Source: Xanthoparmelia taractica
Taxonomy: Eukaryota > Ascomycota > Lecanoromycetes > Lecanorales > Parmeliaceae
Assembly: GCA_033085395.1 (NCBI GenBank)
Contig: JANQBS010000148.1
Location: forward strand, 1 to 64,000
Reading direction: 5' to 3'
Length of the DNA: 64,000 nucleotides
The notes below the pieces were generated by a model, which saw nothing but the letters and a program-made list of their open reading frames with translations, ran no database searches and was not told where the DNA came from. Shown here piece after piece: positions 47,795 through 58,732 of this stretch. Numbering within the stretch: the first letter of the stretch is position 1; each line of letters starts with the position of its first letter. Made by a program: the position numbers and the translations under genes.

Positions 47795-48083
47795 AGGAAA
47801 ATGCGAGGGCGAAAACACCTAATGACTTGCTTGGATACTTCGAAGGATGGGAGAAATCTTATCTTTTGCAGCAAAAGGGTAGCACATATGCTCAGATTGC
47901 TCGGGGTCGCTGCGATTCAAGTGTGATTAGGCCTGAGCATTCTACTATGACTGCTTCAGAGTCTCAGCTTTCAGCCCATTGAGAGTGCACAACCTCGGGG
48001 GTATGAAGCCAGCTAGTAAAGGGAACTTGGACGTGACTCCTTGTGCACGAATGTCTACTAGTGAGTTTCGCTAGCCTATCACC
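47795..48083. other. Intergenic
   Basis: 3' flank of the phosphoesterase and promoter region of the following gene. No additional feature is supported. Confidence 0.4.
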
Positions 48084-49164
48084 ATGCCTCAACACGTCCT
48101 TCCATCACGACACCTATACCGAAAACCACAACGACATCATACCGACACCCACGCACGACACAAAATGGCACCTTTCACGCGCCCCACCTTCCCAGACACC
48201 ATGACCTTCATGGACTCAATACTCGACCCCCGCTCCCCCACAACGGACCACGTCTTCAAAACCAGCATGGCCCTCTCCACCGACCCCAGCACCACCGTCA
48301 TCGAACCCCTCCCCCACCTCGACTACTTCCTCATAAACCGCCTCGTCGCCATCGCGCGCCCCCACCTCAACAAACACCAGCTCAAGCGCATGGACTACCT
48401 GGTCGACGCCCGCCGCAGCTTCTACGAAGGCCACGCCAAATTCCAGGTCGCGTACCGCGAGCTCCTCGACGCGGACGCCTGCGCCGAGATCCTGGACAAG
48501 AAATTCGAAGAATTGAGCCAGCAGCTCGCGGACGCCCTCATCCTCGCTGATAACAAAAACAATGAGAACAACGAAAGCAGCAACAGCCATCAAGCGGCCA
48601 CCACCGTCGCATCTCTACGCACCCACATCTCCGTCATCGAAGCCCAGCGCCAAACCAACTACAAAGACCTGCGCATCCGCCTCGACGCCCTCAACGCCAA
48701 AACAAAAATCCGCCAGCACGTCTCGGCCTGGTTCTCGGAGCTCAAGGTCGTGTTTTTGCGGGACGAGATGCCCTGGCTCGTGGCGATGACGAAGCAGTGT
48801 TATGCGTGGGCTGTGGCTCAGCAGCGGTGTATGTGGGATTCCTTTATTGACTCTTACACTAAATGTTTATTTTCTACCCTTCTGTTTGAGCTTTTTTTGG
48901 GGGGTGGTGGATGGTGTTTTCGCACATAATGAGCTTACTTACGCAAATCTCTTCTTAGCAAAGCAGTCGGGTACGGGTTCCGTCGCGCCGGCTCCGAGCT
49001 CGCATGTGCAAGGGTTGATGGATAGGGCTGATTCGATTCATTGCCACGATGACGATGATGATGAGGGGGATATGTCGATGGCGGAAGGGGGGATGGGGGA
49101 TTTCGGCGTTGGGATGGGTGGAGATGAGGGCGAGGGCGAGGGAGAAGAAGAAGCAATGCTCTGA
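48084..49164 (+). CDS. Hypothetical protein, helical with acidic tail
   Basis: I do not recognise a family. The model has two exons, 48084-48828 and 48959-49164, with a 130-bp intron (GTATGT...CTTAG) joined in phase, giving 316 residues. The alternative ATG at 48165 would remove 27 basic, proline/histidine-containing residues and begins MAPFTRPTFPD; it may be the real start. The middle (about residues 90-240) is helical and charged, with coiled-coil-like stretches (EILDKKFEELSQQLADALI), and includes a short asparagine/serine-rich loop. The second exon gives a low-complexity tail with DDDDDEGD, glycine/methionine runs and GEGEGEEEAML. Codon use is strongly C-ending in the first exon, as for an expressed native gene. 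Function unknown. Confidence 0.7.
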
Positions 49165-49580
49165 GTCGGTTGCTCGAGTCAAGAAAGCGTGGTCGTTAGC
49201 ATAGCAGATTCACACTGTTGGTGGAAGCAAGAAATTTGTGCATGCCCTGTTGCTTTTTTCCCCCCAGAACAGTCAGAAAGCGAAGCGGAGACTTTCGGAT
49301 GACCATCAATCGGTACCGATATCGAATGTACTTAAAAAGGGTATCAACATTAAAATACACCACTGCCCATCGAAGCAAGCATACAACCGCCAACACGCTG
49401 AATCGCTAGAAGTCGAGATCCTGTCCATAGCTCGCTATTTGAGATCAAGAAGTTGTTAATATTCTGCCCTCTTTCCCATTCGTACACTCCTGAGTCTCCT
49501 CCGGGCGTCGGGTCAAAGGATTATGTATTAACGTGCCAGCCATCATTACATGTATCCAGAAGACCACATCCCTCCCACAT
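49165..49580. other. Intergenic between convergent genes
   Basis: About 415 bp between the 3' ends of the hypothetical gene and the DOCK-like gene. No gene or repeat is supported. Confidence 0.45.
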
Positions 49581-52500
49581 TTACTCCTCAGCGACTCCGG
49601 TCATCGGGTCCGCCTTTGTCTTGTCTTTTGCGCTCACCACCCTGCTCAGTCTTAGCCGACTGAACCTCCTCTTCACTTTGCTGGAGCGCCCACTTTGCGC
49701 CGTCGTCGTCTCGACATTGGCTTCCATAGGCGGGTGCGCTGTTGTATTCGCGGATGTGGAGTTGTATTCTGAATTATTAACAGCCTGACTGAATTTGCTT
49801 GCAGATGATGTACCGTCATCAGAAGGCGCGGACACTGATGTACCATTCGCCTTGGCCACGCTCGCATTTGAGTTTTTGAGGAAGTTGAAGCTGAGGAGCG
49901 AAAGAGGTCGGGATCGAGGTTCTGAGGGTAGATCTGCAGAAGCGTGATTGGTGCCGTTCGTGAGAGTCGCGGTGGCCGACGACGGTTTGCCCGCAAAGGA
50001 CTCGGGCGGTGAGGTGAACTGGGGATCTTGGTCTGGTATAGTATTAGGCGCTAGAAGCGCCAGCTCTGCAGAGAAAGTCTCTTGAAAGTGCTTGGATAAT
50101 AAGGTTCGTATAGGAGTCTGGTCGGGGCGCACATAGTGGGATAGACAGCTCTTCAATATGGAGGTGTGATCGAGAAGTGCAATCTGGAGAGCATTCTGAA
50201 GGGGTGAAATAGCAGGCCTCTCCATGTCTTCCTCAGCTTCTTCTGGAGTTGTGGGTAAAAGCTGACGGTACTGGGCTACAGTTGCAGCCGAAGATGGGTC
50301 GACAGACGAAAGGATAGCATCAGTAAGACTGGAGAAATTCGACTCATCAGCACCAGCAATGCGCTTATCGAGCGCGGCCAACTCTGAAGATTTCCGTGTA
50401 GTCCGCTCCACAGCTGTTTGCAAAGGCGACAGACGCGTTACATCGACGGCAATGACTTCGCTCCTTCGCAAGATCGTTGGGAATGATTCTTTCGTCATGT
50501 AAATCGTCTTTTCGATCCATTGATTCTGAACCCCCGAAGCCGGGGAATACCGTTTTGAGGTCACCGCAAAGCGGTTTGGTCTTACTGAAGATATGTAGTC
50601 TCTAGTCGATTGCAGCACCTTCGACTGCTGGTACATTGGGTGATCAAGATCCCGATAGACGCTTATGGAGAAGATTCGAAGGTATTGGCCTTCTTCATCA
50701 TCAAAATCTCCCTTTGCAGACACTTGGGCAGCCGGGTGTAGTTGTAGCATCCGATTTGTGAAAGAAGGAAGTCTTTCCGACGCTTCAGCTTCGTAGATAA
50801 ATTGCTTTTCTCGAAGATTGGTTGGGAAACCGAGACCGTGATATGTAACCCTGAAGTATCGATGCATCTGCCATTGACCCTTCGATATGGTCTCGAAGAT
50901 TGTCGCCATGGCCCGTTGTGTCCTTGCGAGCTTCGCAAAGTCGTAGTGAGAATGCTCATACTGATTGGCTAATTCTCGATAGCTTGATAGAGCACTATGC
51001 CAAGCTTCTCCTTCTTCAAAGTACCTTATCATTTCAAAGTAGAGAAGTTCTTTGCGTTCAAATGACGATTGCTCAGGAAACACTGGGTCCGTAAGCGGTT
51101 TTACAATCGTCTCTTCCCATGTATATAGATCCGCGTGGAGGCGCAGAGCCAATCCGGCCTCTGTTCTATTCTGCAGCCGTGCTTGGACCTCTGCCAGCTG
51201 GTGCACATAGCGTATAAAGATGTCTTCTTTCTGCATGTCTTTGAGGAAACTCATCAGCTGAAGGGTGTTCATTATCCGTAGCGATTCCGTTATATCGGGA
51301 CTGTGAACGGCCGCCAGAAGTTCCAAAAGCTCGTCGATCGTTGAGATCATATCCTTGATGGCCTGCCACATTGGATCGCCAGGTGCTGTTGCGAGAGACT
51401 CAAACATGTCAAGCAGTTCGTTAACAAACATCTTCTGGACCAGGCTTTCTCCGATATTCTTTGATTTGAATAACTTCTCAAAGCAATCAATCATCTCAGC
51501 TTGTATAACGGACAGATCCTCGTTCAAGTTCCATTCGCTAATTATCATCGCTTGCAGAATCCTTACAGCAACGTTTCTCAAGCCTTCGTGCACACTTAAG
51601 CACAAGTCGATAATCGGTGCCACAAGTCTTGGCACATATTGCACCTGAAACCCACCCAGGCGTGGCAATCCATATCGTTTCTGCTCTTCAGGGCTCGCTT
51701 CCCAGCCAATAGCTTCCCAGCTGCGTTTGAGTAAACCCGCACCTTGTTCTCGGACATCTCCGGCAATCTTCCATACTGCTCGCCTCTTTTGCTCGGGAAA
51801 GGTCTCTAATGCCAGCGTATCGCTCCTTACAAGTGTGAGTAGAGTCAAAAGATATTTACTCCAAAGCTCAGTATTAAAATCATCCGCATCATCAATGACA
51901 GGGATATGATTTGTCACCATTATTTCAAAAAGCGACTCAAGAATTTGCAGCGAAGATTTGTGGTGGTAGATGTATAAGCTTAGCCATTCTTTAGGGAAAG
52001 CATCACCAGAGAGAATTGACGTGACAAAGTCCAAGCTAGAGGGCAGCAGATCTGTACGTTCGGTCTCAACACCTACAAGTCGCGACGGAAGGTGTGTGCT
52101 TGCTAAGGCTGCGAGTAGCCCACCAAGCTCCGTGATCGCTTCGTCAAAGGCTGCAGGACCGGCGAGAGATTTTGAAGGAAATGGGTAGGTTGTAGGATAT
52201 AGAAGTGAGAGCTGGTCTTTCTTCGGCTTGGCGGATATCAGAAGACTGTGGTAGGATTCTATCGCTTTGGTAAAATATCCAGGGTATTGAAAATGAGGGT
52301 GCTTTGTTTGGTTTGCGGCAATGGAGCAGCACAGCCGGACTTGCTCTCGCCATTGACTTGAATTGTTGCCAACACCCCAGTATGGGTCGATCCATTCCGC
52401 AGTAGCATGGAATAGCTGTTGCTCAACGTCACCTTGTGAGAACAAGCTGGCGGTTGTCAAATCGAGTATGAATACCAGCTTGTATAAGATCAATTTGCCC

Positions 52501-55500
52501 TCTACTCCTTCACAAGAGCTCAAAAAGTTGGTAGCGATCTGGAGGATCTCTTCCTCAGAGAACAAGCCTTTGAGTTCAGGAAGCCAGGAATGCATGTGCT
52601 GGACTACCAAAGTCTTACTGCCAACTAATAATGGGGATGGGTCCTTTATTAAAGCATTGAATGCGCCGAAAACTCCCACGACGTCTCGTTTGAAAGTTGC
52701 TTCCCTATTGGCACCGATGCCGGTCTCTCTAGTCTCTTGCTTCCTCCGAGCGCACACAATGAACTTCATCAGTTGACGACCGACCTTGAATGCTGCACGA
52801 AGACCCCGAGATTTGTGTGGATCGGCCGGATTTTCCAAGAGCCGAAGGTAACTCCTGATCAAGCAAGGGGTCGCGAAGGGGTAATCGAATCTCATTTCCG
52901 CGTACATGTCCACAAGAGGCCCTAAACGGAATCGACGGTCATGTACGATGCCCAAGACCGTGACAAGTGCGCTGAAAGCTAGGTCCTCGTACTCCTCCTT
53001 ACCATCGTATCCTGCGATGATGCTAAACAAAGCGTCCAGGACTTCGTTAACCTGCTTAACGATTTCTATCTCTGGCACGAATATGAAGCGTTCTAGAAGA
53101 TGAAGGATCTGGCTTTGTGATTGCTCTCTCCACCTCAGGATTCCAAGCAGGGTCGTATCTTGTGAAAATAAAGTACTACACAACTTGGTTTCGAGCTTCA
53201 GTGTAGCAACTGGCCTGGTCACGGTCTCGTCTTTTGCGTCTCCATTACTGCTTTTCGAATCCCATGGGAACGCCAAGTATTTCCCTCGGCCATTATCTGA
53301 GCTTGAAGTCTCTTTGTCGTACACATACAATAAAGGCGCGTGAGACCCGTCCTCTATGAACGCCTCCCCCGTCCAGAGAGGTATCCAACTCAGCGCAAAT
53401 GGAAATCCAGGAGCATCGGCTATGCTCATTATCAGATGGGCTCCATGTACATCATCAGTAGGTATGACGAGTTTTATCATCTGATCCCAAGGCTCACTTC
53501 TCTCGACCGCAGATGTACGCCAGGCTGTTTGTCCCAAGCTATTGGAGCTTGGGAAGATGCAGCGCTCTATCCGCTCGCCAGACGCGTTACGAACTTCCAG
53601 TGTGAGTTGAACATTCTTTAGCTCCAATCTCGACGCGATTGGTATAGTGCCGCGCTCTGGATGTGAGAGCAAGGCTTGATGAGGTAAAAAGACTTCAGAT
53701 ATCCTAACGTAGATATCGGACCTGGGTTTGGTTGGAGCCCCCGGAAAATCTGTCTTTGGCGTAGGGACAATGTTCTGAAGTACGGTAGGGGTCTGATCTA
53801 TCAGATCATTCGCGTCCGGGTCTGCAAAGGACTGAAAAGCCAGGTGAACATTTTCTATGGATTTGCATCTAGCGTATGCACCATTGCGACTAGAGGCCAA
53901 ATCACGGATGAGCTCATCCCAGTCGTGTGTTGAACTCAAGGTATCCCCATTCACATTAGCCACTGCAGGCGTCCATATGGATATAGTTTGGTCTCCGGTC
54001 ACGCCATGCTTGAAAAGATGCTTGATGTTGAAGACACCAACCCCAATATTTCTTTTTGCGTACTGTAATCCCTGCTGCGTTGAGGGACGCGATCCATCTC
54101 CTGTTGTAGGCCTTATACCATTCTCGAGGGAAAGATGTTCTGGAGTAGATGGCGATTGAGCTGCTCTAGAATCATGCTGGGCCCTTCGAATACTGCCGAA
54201 TTGTTTTTGTGCCCACATAAGACTCTGGCTGCCTCCCTTAATCGACGCTGAGTTTGAGACGCCACTTGTATTGGGTCTTGATACTGATGCATTCTCGTCA
54301 ACAGGATTGGCTCTCCTGGATTGGCCGAGAGGGGCCTTCTGTACCACTTGGCTTGCTTGGACCTTGACGACAAGGTATAGGTCTGCGTCTGACCTCGGAG
54401 TATCTCCAATATCATTAGATGTTAGATCGGTGAACAAAGTCCGAAATTTCCCTGCAGAAGCGAGCTTCTCGAAATCATCGTGTGGTGAAATATCAAGGAC
54501 GAAGGACTCCGTGAGTGCCTTTGGCGCTTCTCCTGAACCTCGCGAACAGAGGTAGAATATAAGGGTAGGTGAAGTTAGGCCATCGCCTACGAACGCCTTC
54601 ACATCAATCATGAGATGATAGAGGTTGATGGGGTCGTGCTTAAAGATCGGTGGCCTATCAAGCAAGCTCATAGTGGATTGAAGGTTCGTCATCTCAATAG
54701 CCGAGTCATCCCCCGTCAACAATCGACCACGTTGCTTCGGATCCCGCACGATGACCTCGCTACTGAGCATCTTGTTGCCATCAACGAGATTCCAAACTGA
54801 CTCCTCTCGCAGTGCATCGAGTTCTCGAGCTGTGAGGACGCCATGTAGAAGCTGCCTGCGAGCGACGTCCAGACGAGTAACCAGATCTGAGACTTTCTCG
54901 AGGACTGAGTAGCGTCGCGCGAGCAGCAACTCGTGTAGGTTCGTGGAATGCCATTCGCGCAGGCAGGAGGCGATTTCGTCAACAAGCGGCTCGGAGCTGG
55001 AAGTGGGTGTTTCGTCACCAATCTTCAGCATGGGAACAGGAGCCTGTGGTCGCTTTGTAATTTGAGTTCGTGAGATGTCGGACGTTGGGGTAAATGGTCC
55101 TGGTGACGACTTTGACTGAGAATTTGTCAAGGACCTATGGGACAGCTGCCGTGCGAGACCCCTATCGTTGGCGGAGTTCCGTAGGTGTTGAGAAGAGCTG
55201 CGGGTTGGCCATTGAGAGATGGTCGGAATCTTGGGGCTACCTCCGTTCATGGCGGGCCTCGTTCCTGCACTATCATTGCTCCTGTTTCGGCGCATGCTAC
55301 CTCTATGAACCAAAGAGCTCTGGCGTCGAGGTGCGTCACCATTTGAGTGGTCAAACCTCGGACTGTCGCCATTGTATACGGAGCTGTGCGCGTATCCGTC
55401 TAGTCTCGCATCTCCTAGAAACTCACGAACCTCCACGCAACATCTGGGAAAGATACCCGAGAATACCCTTGCCTCCAAAGTTTGTCCTTTGACGCATGTC

Positions 55501-55682
55501 AATCCAGCAAGCAATGAGGGCGGGGCGACGAGATATCCACGGAACCACGAAGCATCCTGACCCCCTTGCTCAATGATATACAGCTCGTCACCTATTTCGA
55601 GCGGGAGATCTGCTGGAGAGGAAGCGGGGAAAGGATAGGTAGCGACTGCGAAAGCTATCCGAGGCAGGGGACGCCATGGCAT
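49581..55682 (-). CDS. DOCK-family guanine nucleotide exchange factor (SH3-DHR1-DHR2)
   Basis: One uninterrupted 2,033-residue frame starting at ATG 55682. Residues about 8-85 form an SH3 domain (AVATYPFPASSPADLPLEIG, then WFRGYL and GIFPRCCVEV). A serine-rich linker follows. Residues about 650-830 (YVRISEVFLP ... GFPFALSWIPLW) correspond to the DHR1/C2 lipid-binding domain. The DHR2 catalytic region is at about 1,480-1,860 (LALRLHADLYTWEETIV, WHSALSSYRELANQYE, FRVTYHGLGFP). A basic, serine/threonine-rich tail (KVKRRFSRLRLSRV) ends the protein. This is the fungal counterpart of animal DOCK and yeast Dck1, which with an ELMO partner activates a Rac/Rho5-type GTPase and affects actin and cell-wall stress responses. 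Length fits the family. It is single-copy core cellular machinery, so it marks ordinary chromosome here. No lesions seen. Confidence 0.94.
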   Translation of the reverse strand: MPWRPLPRIAFAVATYPFPASSPADLPLEIGDELYIIEQGGQDASWFRGYLVAPPSLLAGLTCVKGQTLEARVFSGIFPRCCVEVREFLGDARLDGYAHSSVYNGDSPRFDHSNGDAPRRQSSLVHRGSMRRNRSNDSAGTRPAMNGGSPKIPTISQWPTRSSSQHLRNSANDRGLARQLSHRSLTNSQSKSSPGPFTPTSDISRTQITKRPQAPVPMLKIGDETPTSSSEPLVDEIASCLREWHSTNLHELLLARRYSVLEKVSDLVTRLDVARRQLLHGVLTARELDALREESVWNLVDGNKMLSSEVIVRDPKQRGRLLTGDDSAIEMTNLQSTMSLLDRPPIFKHDPINLYHLMIDVKAFVGDGLTSPTLIFYLCSRGSGEAPKALTESFVLDISPHDDFEKLASAGKFRTLFTDLTSNDIGDTPRSDADLYLVVKVQASQVVQKAPLGQSRRANPVDENASVSRPNTSGVSNSASIKGGSQSLMWAQKQFGSIRRAQHDSRAAQSPSTPEHLSLENGIRPTTGDGSRPSTQQGLQYAKRNIGVGVFNIKHLFKHGVTGDQTISIWTPAVANVNGDTLSSTHDWDELIRDLASSRNGAYARCKSIENVHLAFQSFADPDANDLIDQTPTVLQNIVPTPKTDFPGAPTKPRSDIYVRISEVFLPHQALLSHPERGTIPIASRLELKNVQLTLEVRNASGERIERCIFPSSNSLGQTAWRTSAVERSEPWDQMIKLVIPTDDVHGAHLIMSIADAPGFPFALSWIPLWTGEAFIEDGSHAPLLYVYDKETSSSDNGRGKYLAFPWDSKSSNGDAKDETVTRPVATLKLETKLCSTLFSQDTTLLGILRWREQSQSQILHLLERFIFVPEIEIVKQVNEVLDALFSIIAGYDGKEEYEDLAFSALVTVLGIVHDRRFRLGPLVDMYAEMRFDYPFATPCLIRSYLRLLENPADPHKSRGLRAAFKVGRQLMKFIVCARRKQETRETGIGANREATFKRDVVGVFGAFNALIKDPSPLLVGSKTLVVQHMHSWLPELKGLFSEEEILQIATNFLSSCEGVEGKLILYKLVFILDLTTASLFSQGDVEQQLFHATAEWIDPYWGVGNNSSQWREQVRLCCSIAANQTKHPHFQYPGYFTKAIESYHSLLISAKPKKDQLSLLYPTTYPFPSKSLAGPAAFDEAITELGGLLAALASTHLPSRLVGVETERTDLLPSSLDFVTSILSGDAFPKEWLSLYIYHHKSSLQILESLFEIMVTNHIPVIDDADDFNTELWSKYLLTLLTLVRSDTLALETFPEQKRRAVWKIAGDVREQGAGLLKRSWEAIGWEASPEEQKRYGLPRLGGFQVQYVPRLVAPIIDLCLSVHEGLRNVAVRILQAMIISEWNLNEDLSVIQAEMIDCFEKLFKSKNIGESLVQKMFVNELLDMFESLATAPGDPMWQAIKDMISTIDELLELLAAVHSPDITESLRIMNTLQLMSFLKDMQKEDIFIRYVHQLAEVQARLQNRTEAGLALRLHADLYTWEETIVKPLTDPVFPEQSSFERKELLYFEMIRYFEEGEAWHSALSSYRELANQYEHSHYDFAKLARTQRAMATIFETISKGQWQMHRYFRVTYHGLGFPTNLREKQFIYEAEASERLPSFTNRMLQLHPAAQVSAKGDFDDEEGQYLRIFSISVYRDLDHPMYQQSKVLQSTRDYISSVRPNRFAVTSKRYSPASGVQNQWIEKTIYMTKESFPTILRRSEVIAVDVTRLSPLQTAVERTTRKSSELAALDKRIAGADESNFSSLTDAILSSVDPSSAATVAQYRQLLPTTPEEAEEDMERPAISPLQNALQIALLDHTSILKSCLSHYVRPDQTPIRTLLSKHFQETFSAELALLAPNTIPDQDPQFTSPPESFAGKPSSATATLTNGTNHASADLPSEPRSRPLSLLSFNFLKNSNASVAKANGTSVSAPSDDGTSSASKFSQAVNNSEYNSTSANTTAHPPMEANVETTTAQSGRSSKVKRRFSRLRLSRVVSAKDKTKADPMTGVAEE

Positions 55683-57611
55683 GTTGACGGGTGCTAGCTC
55701 CCCTCGATCCGTCGATGCGAGAGATGTTTGCTGTCCTGGATTGCCGGCGGCTTACGCCCTAGCCGAGTTGGGTTGATTCTAAGCATCAATGCCTTAACGT
55801 CGGTGTTGACAAAGTGTTGTGCCCTGCTCTTTCTGTTTGCTATCTCATGCAAGATGCCGGAGGATGTCAAGCAGGAAGCTGGAAGATGGAAGCCTGGATA
55901 GATAGGTCGATTACAGTAAGTTTAGCAAGGTCGAAGCAAAGTACGGAATATGTGAAGGAAGAAGTGTCAACGGGTCTCGAGGTGACTTGGACTCGCATGA
56001 ACCCTTTTTTGATATAAAAGGCTTGGCAGTACTACGGGGACTTTTATGCCGAGGTGGTGTCGGCTTGTCGAACTTATTGCCCTCACAATCACTATCATGA
56101 TTATGGTCCTGCGGACGCAACCATGAACTTTCAACATCTTTACATTCGACTAACGTTCCCTTTGATCTGACTTCAAACCGTTCACAATACCATCAATATC
56201 AAGAGCCCAAGAAATTATCAAAGAAGTTACCCCAGGCTTCCCATCATTAACCGAAGAGAATTCCATATTATCTTGTCTGCGGAGTTTCATTCATAGAAAA
56301 AGTACAAATCTATCACGATATATTTCAATCTAATAATGTATCACCCGCTATCGAATCGAGCTTCTCTGTACAACAGTATAAACCGCCTCGAATGGATTGC
56401 GAGGGACTCTATAGCACAAACATCATTTCTCAGCCACTAGACAATGCGCTGGGGTTTTGATTCGCACTGCCAAGTCGAGACGATTTCTACGGCACGTAGA
56501 GTTCGTACACTGCCGCATTCATGAGGCGGCTCAAATAGTCCTCGTGTGGATGGCCCTAGCCGAACAGCAGACCGAGCGTGCGATCTCGCAAGCACGCCGG
56601 CTTGACAAAAGCATGAGGGTTTCAAAGCAAGAGAACTTCGGATTTCATGATATCCTCGAACACATGTAACCCCCAAAAGCCTTTCTAGGAGATATCCAAG
56701 GGCTTTTTCTGAATATCTTCAGCGAGGCTCGTTCAGGCGCATTTGGGTTATGCAAGAGGTCTCGGTCTGCCGCAAGGCGACTGTGGTGTGCGGACATCTC
56801 GATATTGACTGGGATGACTTGAGCGGTGCCCTCTTTGCCGTGGCATTGCCAGGCGATGCTGTAAATGGGCCCTGGAGAGAGACTCGATACGCAATCTCGG
56901 AACAACGAGAAGAACTTGATAAGAGGCAACGACCCCGTCTCTCGCAGCTTCTTGTCTACCACCAAGATAGTCGGACTATCAAAGCCTAGGATAAAACATC
57001 TGCCCCGCTTGGTCTGGTAGACGAGATATCGCACCATCAGGTCACAATCGGTTACTCGCCCTTTCGGCTATCTCGTCCAAATCCAAGTCGCAGCTGTTAA
57101 GTTGCTGTGGCTCTAAGTTGCCTCATCTTTGCTGTACTAGTCGGACTAACATGGCCTGCTGGATCCTTCAAACGTGGTGTTCAAACGACCGAAGGGCGAT
57201 AAACCTGACGAAGTACTCTGTGGGCAAGATTCCGTGGGTATCGGTGCAGGGGATTCCAGTTATGATATGAACAGTGACAGACATGTGGTCCGCGCCGGGA
57301 TTTTCGGATGTTCTTTGACGCTTGTGAGTCCAAAGGAACCACAACTAAGCGCATCGTTGCAACTGAGTGGGATGGCGATGAAGGGGTTTGGGGGGAAACC
57401 AGTCACAGGAAGTTCGCCCCCGGGCTCAAGGCCAAAGTCCTGGCCGGTGGAGTTGCTTCCAATTTGGGATAGCATTGGGGCTGAAGTGTAATATATAATG
57501 CAACATACTCCAAGTGGTGACAAACAAAGACATAGTGTTGAAATGTTCGAATAATGTTGGCACATATTGGCTTCCAAAAAAAAGTGGGCAAGGATTGACA
57601 ACGCTTTTAGC
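55683..57611. other. Intergenic, no supported gene
   Basis: 1.9 kb between the DOCK-like gene (start 55682, minus) and the 3' end of the small membrane protein gene. The first few hundred bases should hold the DOCK promoter. Frames of 70-130 codons exist on both strands (for example 56645-57037 minus with ATG, 56457-56669 and 57174-57491 plus, 57260-57646 minus), but none shows a motif, a splice partner or a clear advantage over its antisense. A long non-coding transcript cannot be excluded. Confidence 0.45.
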
Positions 57612-58124
57612 CTAGCTTGGAGGTTTTGGAGGAGGGTCATTCTCATGAGCAGTTCTCCGAACCGTCGGCGAGCTTAGAGTCCAGATCGAGCCAGCCTGTT
57701 CGCGAACCCACTCCCGAATCTGATTCCACGTCAACGCAGTCCTATACCCCAATCCCAGTAGAGCACATGACTTACACTTTCAAAAGGTTTCACTTCCTTA
57801 CCGCCCATCTCTCCCCAATCCATGAAAAGGACCCCGTACACCAAGATAACTACGCACGCAATAAGTCAATTAGGAATAAGTGAACATGCCGGAAGGATAC
57901 CAACGGAAAGAGCTCGTAGAGGCAGCAAGTTTTACACCCTTGACCCATCTGACCGGTAGGTATTTTAGCTTGGTTCGTCGTCTATACCTACGCTCGAGGC
58001 GGAATTGGTATCTCGGGTCGAGCTTTGAGAAGTCGGGCGGCCATTCTTTCTGAGCTTTGTAAGGGTTGTTGCGAACAGTAAGGTTTGGGGCTTGCGCCAA
58101 TCGTTTTAACGTTGATTGGAACAT
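57612..58124 (-). CDS. Small mitochondrial-type single-pass membrane protein
   Basis: Predicted 133-residue protein from three exons: 58124-57905, 57849-57776 and 57719-57612, all in phase. The open frame extends above 58124 but has no ATG there. The N-terminus (MFQSTLKRLAQAP) is a basic amphipathic helix, as in mitochondrial presequences. It is followed by WPPDFSKLDPRYQFRLERRY and a strongly basic stretch. The first splice builds a transmembrane helix, LAASTSSFLILVYGVLFMDW; unspliced, the frame would lose it. The C-terminus contains PFESIREWVREQAGSIW and a proline-rich end. The layout resembles a conserved fungal family of small inner-membrane proteins, but I cannot name it. The first intron uses GTTGGT, an uncommon donor; an alternative donor (GTGTAA at about 57951) would give a shorter protein. 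Function unknown. Confidence 0.78.
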
Positions 58125-58732
58125 TGTAGCTTGGAGACGACGTGTTGGAAGGGCGACGCGCTGAAGATGTAGAAGAAGCCTGTGTCGGGAAATAGCGGAC
58201 TTGGCATTGGCTTGGCACCCCCAGTCCTTAATGGGGTAAGGCGTCACTTGGCGTGATACGGTTGATCAATTAATGTCTTGGGCAAAGTTGTACATTGATA
58301 TCTGAAGATCTTCTTTATTGACAATACCGCCTGCCTAAGTGCAACTTCTTGATCTTTGACCAATGGAATCTGTCCTCTGAATCAGAGCGGTCCATCCCCT
58401 CACACCCTAATAAGTCGCCTTAGTCGACTTCGAGATTCTCTCACCATATTTATAAAAGACTCAAGAGATCGGACAATCTACTAACGCGATGATTGTAAGG
58501 AAGATCATACCCTATCGGGTACCCAGTGCCTGGTACATCTCTGGCCCAGCCAGAGGCAGAGTCGCCCCAACGAGCGATCACATCACAAACGCTTGCGCTG
58601 GTAGCACTGGCGGCGAATTCGGTAAATACAACTACAATGTAGGAGAGGGTGCACACAAGGGTAATGAGAAGGCCAATTCCGAAAAAGAGTGCCAATGACT
58701 GGCACGATCCCGTCCTTCAAGTAGAGTCATAC
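58125..58732. other. Intergenic; 5' flank of the small membrane protein
   Basis: Holds the promoter of the 58124 gene. On the minus strand a hydrophobic frame (58695-58450) starts without ATG (ALFFGIGLLITLVCTL...). It lies just after the stop of the seven-TM gene. It is not called as a gene. Confidence 0.45.

Noticed and set aside
56645..57037. 130-codon minus-strand frame with ATG
   Set aside because: No domain, no membrane or targeting pattern, and competing frames on the other strand. It could be revisited with transcript data.
57260..57646. 128-codon minus-strand frame
   Set aside because: Overlaps the last exon of the spliced small membrane protein gene and has no recognisable features.
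58450..58695. Hydrophobic minus-strand frame after the seven-TM gene
   Set aside because: No ATG; the seven-TM gene already has seven helices and a stop at 58733. A GTATGA donor-like site just after the stop does not remove the stop, so it cannot be an extra coding exon.
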